Origin: Hydractinia symbiolongicarpus
Lineage: Eukaryota; Cnidaria; Hydrozoa; Anthoathecata; Hydractiniidae
Length of the DNA stretch: 64,000 nucleotides
NCBI RefSeq assembly: GCF_029227915.1
Contig: NC_079886.1
Span: forward strand, 21,802,501-21,866,500
Reading direction: 5' to 3'
Positions 59,037 through 64,000 of this stretch are shown here, one piece after another. A model generated the notes under the pieces. The model worked only from the letters and a program-made list of their open reading frames with translations. It was not told the origin of the DNA and made no database searches. Positions within the stretch are counted from its first letter, which is position 1, and each line of letters begins with the position of its first letter. A program made the translations under genes and the position numbers.

Positions 59037-62000
59037 ACTAAGTTGATTTATCGCCCATGTTAGCCAAAAGTGAAGACGATTTTCCCTTTGCGAGGGGTGA
59101 AGTTATTTTAGCTAAGTGCAACAAAGAAGTTTACTACGCCAAAATACTTTCGTTGAATCATGTAAAGAAGACAGCATTGCTACTATTTGATGACGACTCG
59201 AAAGAAGAAGTAGGATTTAACAATATATACAGTGGTAAGTTTCTTGTTTTGATGGCATTGTTTGAGGTTTCCCTCAAGCAAACAATATTGAGGGTAGGGG
59301 GGGGGGGTTTGGACGAGAGTTTTTTGATGTCAAATTTTAAAATTTATAACTTTTATAGTATTTTAATATTTTCAAAAAAAAAAAAAAATCGAATAAAATA
59401 TCGTCGAATTCGAATCGAATAAAAAAAAGTGAAACAGAACACTCATCAACACGCAAGGAATGCATACATTTTTTTTAAGTACATCATTTCGTCAAATAAA
59501 GCTACTTAGATGAAAAGAAACCAATTTGGAAATTTGCAATCTAAAAATTTTAAAAACCTTTTACATAATGTATGCTTGCGGCTTTAAAATGCAAAATTCG
59601 TTTACCCTTCCCGAACGTAGTTTTGATATGGCTTCCAAAGCTATAACTTTTTTTTTCTGTCGTTAGCACGGGGCTTTATATTTTCAAATAACAAAACTAT
59701 AGTAGCAGACTTTTAGAAAGAGGCGTCTATCTAGGATTCTTATAGTAAACGTGCTTAGATATTGAACAATTATAACTTGTTACTACACGTTGTTCACATG
59801 TGCCATTCATTGGTTGATTAAAAGTTCAATTAAAAGTGTTTATTGGCCGCAATTTATGGCTTTTTGGTAATTGTTATGTTAAATAAAACTTGGAATTGTT
59901 GTCGTCATTTAAAAACCTCATGACGTAGATCTGTTCTATTTGAATTAAAAAATTGAAAATGATAAATGACCATCGTTCAATTTACTTTTAAGGGTTTGGT
60001 CCCTTTTTGTGACATTTTAGGTCAACCAGAAGCGTTTATAACATGTCGTATAGAGCCCTACATAGATAGAGGTATAAGAAAAATGACTTATTAAGACTGA
60101 GAACTATGTAAAGAAAAAATACGTGGAACTGATTTAGAAAAAATAGAAGAAGTTTTTTTGTTAACAAAAAAGTGAAACTGAAAGAAAGAAGCACTAGTTT
60201 CGCTTGTCTTCTTTCGCTTTTATTGTTTACAAGAGTTATTTATAGCATCTCTGTCTATTCATGTAGTGAACGAAACAACAGCAGACATTATTTGTGTCAT
60301 TTGCAAAGAGGACCGGACTGATTTGGACGACGATATAGTACTTTGTGACATTTGTTCAGTCGGTAAGTTTGATTAATATTTCTTTTTCTTTTCTTATTTC
60401 TATTTTAAAAACGGTTTTAAATTTTTGTAAAGTTAAAAAATTGTTAAGGTGGTTTATATTTCGTCTAAAATAACGCATTGTTTACCATTTTGATTCTTGC
60501 AAATTGCATATGCTGGAACCGGGGGTATTTAAGGAATAATTTAATTTTAGCTTCTCGCTAGCTACATCTGTATACTAATAATAGCCGTATTCTGTCTGTC
60601 TATTGAAAACAGTAGCGTATATTCCTTTGATCTTTCCGCAATTTCTTATAACACCAAGGGTTATGGAATCTAAATTTGCATCATAACCGCACCTATATGC
60701 ATAGTATTAACCCCCGTCCAAGTTATTCATGCTAACAGGCGGATGTACGACATGGTCATGCGGGAAACATGTACCACGGGTGATTCCACGTGGAATTTTT
60801 TTTAAGGGCTAACGACCAGTATTAATAGTAGCTATTTTTCCTGTTTGTCAACTAAAAGCGGGTCATTCGAAACCAGACATGAAATTTTCAGAGTACAAAT
60901 AAGAAATGCGATATATTTTTAGTGACTTTGTTGCAACCAGTAAATTTCCATAGACAACAGGCCATGTTGATAGTCTCTTTAATAATAGCCGTATTTTGTC
61001 TGTCTTTCCGCGACCGGCGAGTCTCGTGGCGGAAACACGAAATGCGATATATAAAGGATGGGCGACCCCGTTGCTGTCACGCAAAATGGTAACCGCAGTA
61101 GCAAGACACACGAAATGCGGCTAATAAGGGACGGGTAAACCGTGGATTTATCCACGGGTCAACGACTAGTCTATATTATAATAATTGCCACAAATATGTC
61201 TATGAACCAAAATGGAAGCTGCTAGTAGCGACGGGTGGATTCTTATAGGTTTTTGCATGTGAATAAAGTTTGTAGTTAGATACCTGCAACAATTATAAAG
61301 CACCTAAATTTGAAAAATTAAGTATACATGACAATCGCACACACATAAATACATTTCCTTCTACTTGTATCCCTATCTACTTGTACCGATCCACATAATC
61401 CACGTATCTCTCTTCCACCTGAATCTTATTAATAATTCCTAACTACTTCCTGTTTGTTTAAAACTCCACCCACTACACCCTCCAACTCCACCCACTACAC
61501 GCCTTTATAAATTTTACACATGACATGATTAGACTTAGTAAAATAGTCTACTTAGGTGTTAAAAAGAATGTCAAAATTATTAATTGAATTTAATAATTCA
61601 TCAACTTAACGAAACTGACGAAAGCGAAATATATGATTTGACCTAGCCTTTAAATAAAACACAAATTAACAAATTTTGAATATCCATGCGATACAAATAT
61701 CACCAAGGCAACTTTATATTGCAATTCAAAGCACGTGATGTATTCACATCCAGCTGCAGATATTTGTTTGAAACATTTTAAATAATTGAACAGCTTATAA
61801 ATATATAATGGTATTTTCGCGTCGATAATAAGATAAATTGCTATATGACTTCTAAGATATGCACTTGGTTGTTCTTCTTCACACCAAAATAAATTTCTTG
61901 CAAATAAAAAAGAAAATAACTCATCTGAATCAACGAATCACTTATTGAATAAGAATGATTCATCTTAATGCACCATTCATGGTATATTTTAAATAGCTCT

Positions 62001-64000
62001 ATTCAATATAAAAAAAATATACATTCAATATTTGTTTTCTTCATGAAAACGTTTTCTTTAAAGTGTTACTGAATTTTTCAAACGTCTTCTTGAGTGCATA
62101 GATTTGTAGCAGGTATAAACTTTACTGCAAGTTTGTAATATTTACTTGCTTACAGTTATTTATTTTGATTTCATTCGCACAGGTTATCACCAGCGTTGTC
62201 ACAGACCAATTATTGCATCAGAAGTTTTAGCTCCTGAAGTGCCTTGGCAGTGCAGATATTGCAAAAAAGGAGAAAAAAATCCATTTGTTGAATCTAATCC
62301 ATTTCCTGATAAGGTGAAAGCCACTGAAATGACAAAGCTGGAGGTAAAATAAGATAATTTTAATTTTAAAAAACTAACTTTTATTAAAATAAAATAAAAA
62401 TTTTTTTTACCTATTAGATTTGATTCTTAATGCTGATTTAGAGTCCAAATCCTTATGACTGACATTAAAACCTGTTGCTTGAAATATTCGTTTCTGTATT
62501 CGGAACAAATGTAGATGCGAGTTGAAGTGTCGATTTACTTATATCCATTACTTTATAATGGTTTGCTTCAGAAGTAAATAAAGCTGTCATTTCTCCCAAA
62601 CAAGCTAAGCTTTTTTAGTGGTTCGCATTCGTATTGATTTTCTGATCATCTTTAGGAGCAAAAAGAAATCCTCTCATGGTACAAGGATCAATCTAGTGGT
62701 CTTAGAAAGGAAAATTGTCCTGACTGGAAAGAACGTAACAAAAATGGAAATGAAGAATGCGAAAGAGAAGATTTATCAGATGAAATAACACCAAGAGAAA
62801 ATATATATCAAACGGAAGGAGACAAAGATAAAAAGTTAACAAAAGAGAACACAAAACTAAATCACGTGGAAGGTTCAGCTTTCAAACTTGTTAACAAATC
62901 AAGTGACTCCTTGGATAAGAAAAATCAAGATAAAAAAATCAAATGCACCCATCACGATATGGTCAACAATAACAATGCAAAATTATTTGAAGAAGAAATT
63001 CAAGACATTGATCATTGTTCACACTCAGATATCCTCACTAAAATGCTAAGCAAAACAATAAAAATTAATCGTGTAAGTCCATGGAGGAAAAGTCCCAATC
63101 ATGACCTAGTAATTGATCTGGATGGTAAGCCTGGCACAAAAGATACAATAGACGAGTTAAAAAACGGACATGGTAGCGACCAGGAAGCAAATAACGCTTT
63201 GCCGAAGGTTAATGAAATAATAACAACCACGAAAGACACTACCACAGCAATGTCAAAGAGTGATACGCAGACTCAGCAGAGATATGCAATGGATTTGCCA
63301 CGTCATAATTGGTTAGTGGAGCGATTAAAACAAGAAAAAAAGATTGGCGAGAAGGAAATTTCACAGTTAGAATCTCGCATAAGTAAAGAAAAAGATGAGA
63401 AGGAAAGTCATGAGGACGTTCCTAAAGATGAATTTAAAAATGAAGCCGAAATACAGATTGTTAAAGTAGAATCACTATCAAAGAAAAAGGATGTTGATTC
63501 AAATGTCGCCACAAGTTCAATAGATCTTATGCAAAGCCACAATTTGTCAACTTCGTCATCTTCCACAAATGACCTTCATTATAATAAGGACGATGCAAAA
63601 AGATCAAGACACCTTTCACAAGAGTATCGAGATACAGTGCAATCATTTGCAGCGAAATCTAACCGAAACGAGGTGACAAACAGCTCATCTGTTCCGGATG
63701 CAATATCTATTCAACCAAGGATAATCTCTAGTAGTCCAAGCAAACAGTATTCAATTCCATCAAGTGAGGATCTTGCATTAATTCAATATAACTCTTTAAG
63801 TTCATTCAAATCAAGGGTGATGTCTCCAAAAAGTAATGGATATAAGCGTGATTATACAAATACGGTGAATGGCCAACAGCGCACTCCAACAAGGACAGGT
63901 GAAGAAGCTACGTTAAATCAAAAGAAACATCAGGAAGAAAAAGAGCAAAGTAGATTGAACTTACCATTGTTAAAACCTACTGTATTGCGGGTGGAACAAA
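59037..64000 (+). CDS. Tudor plus PHD-finger protein, Polycomb-like type (5' exons, partial)
   Basis: Exons at 59037-59234 (ATG 59057, after an in-frame TAA), 60267-60362, 62183-62343 and 62656 to beyond 64000 join in frame with GT-AG introns. The first encodes a Tudor fold (FARGEVILAKCNKEVYYAKI, LLFDDDSKEEVGFNNIY). The next two encode one PHD finger: CVICKED, LDDDIVLCDIC, GYHQRCH and CRYC supply the Cys4-His-Cys3 ligands. Tudor followed directly by PHD is the layout of Polycomb-like proteins (PHF1/MTF2/PHF19), which recruit PRC2 to chromatin. The long fourth exon (over 1.3 kb open) is Lys/Glu/Ser-rich and apparently disordered, unlike the second PHD expected soon after in that family, so the assignment to it is tentative. 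Confidence 0.8.
60576..60819 (+). mobile_element. Helitron-like element, copy 3, in an intron
   Basis: It starts AATAATAGCCGTATTCTGTCTG and ends with a CCACGTGG-type hairpin and GGGCTAACGACCAG, where CTAG has become CCAG. It lies in the intron between the two PHD exons. Confidence 0.45.
60981..61169 (+). mobile_element. Helitron-like element, copy 4, in an intron
   Basis: Same beginning (AATAATAGCCGTATTTTGTC) as copy 3. The 3' end has a perfect hairpin CCGTGGAT/ATCCACGG (61140-61157), then GTCAACGACTAG followed by T. Internal CACGCAAAATGGTAACC matches copy 1. This is the best-preserved copy here. Confidence 0.55.

Overview
The window is animal nuclear DNA, most likely from a cnidarian and possibly a hydrozoan. 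The backbone is AT-rich, its host genes are split by GT-AG introns, and it is full of short transposons. The species call is inference. Host genes lie at the two ends. Positions 1-2878 (+) carry the last four exons of a class I phosphoinositide 3-kinase catalytic subunit. Positions 59037-64000 (+) carry the first exons of a Tudor plus PHD-finger chromatin protein that runs off the window.

The main object is an 18,279-bp Maverick/Polinton, a virus-like self-synthesising DNA transposon, at 6304-24582. It has roughly 200-bp terminal inverted repeats and a 5-bp target duplication (AGGAG). Its left part holds ankyrin-repeat, OB-fold-like, small membrane and SAP-like genes. The middle holds capsid-type genes, including a double jelly-roll major capsid gene, and a retroviral-type integrase. 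The right part holds BRO-N and Fic genes, a packaging ATPase, several small conserved genes and a protein-primed family B DNA polymerase. No adenain-like protease was recognised. The polymerase, major capsid, integrase, ATPase and several structural genes carry stops or frameshifts. The Fic, BRO, ankyrin and several small genes are open. The copy therefore looks unable to move by itself.

Many gaps between element genes contain a strong inverted repeat, mostly at gene 3' ends and at every well-defined convergent junction. Many start codons directly follow an AATAAA-like run. Two divergent genes have their start codons at the two ends of one perfect 22-bp palindrome. This punctuation resembles the hairpin-delimited transcripts described for Mimivirus-like viruses and virophages, and is the best candidate here for an undescribed system.

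The Maverick sits inside a gene for a SWIM zinc-finger protein. Joining the two flanks with one target copy gives one open frame across the site. A THAP zinc-finger gene fragment lies tail to tail with it, and another SWIM fragment lies 6 kb away, so the target may itself be a mobile element.

From 25.6 to 59 kb there is about 33 kb without a convincing gene. It contains several MITE-like elements, Helitron-like ends, minisatellites, a 66-bp exact tandem duplication and a tandem duplication of about 0.9 kb.
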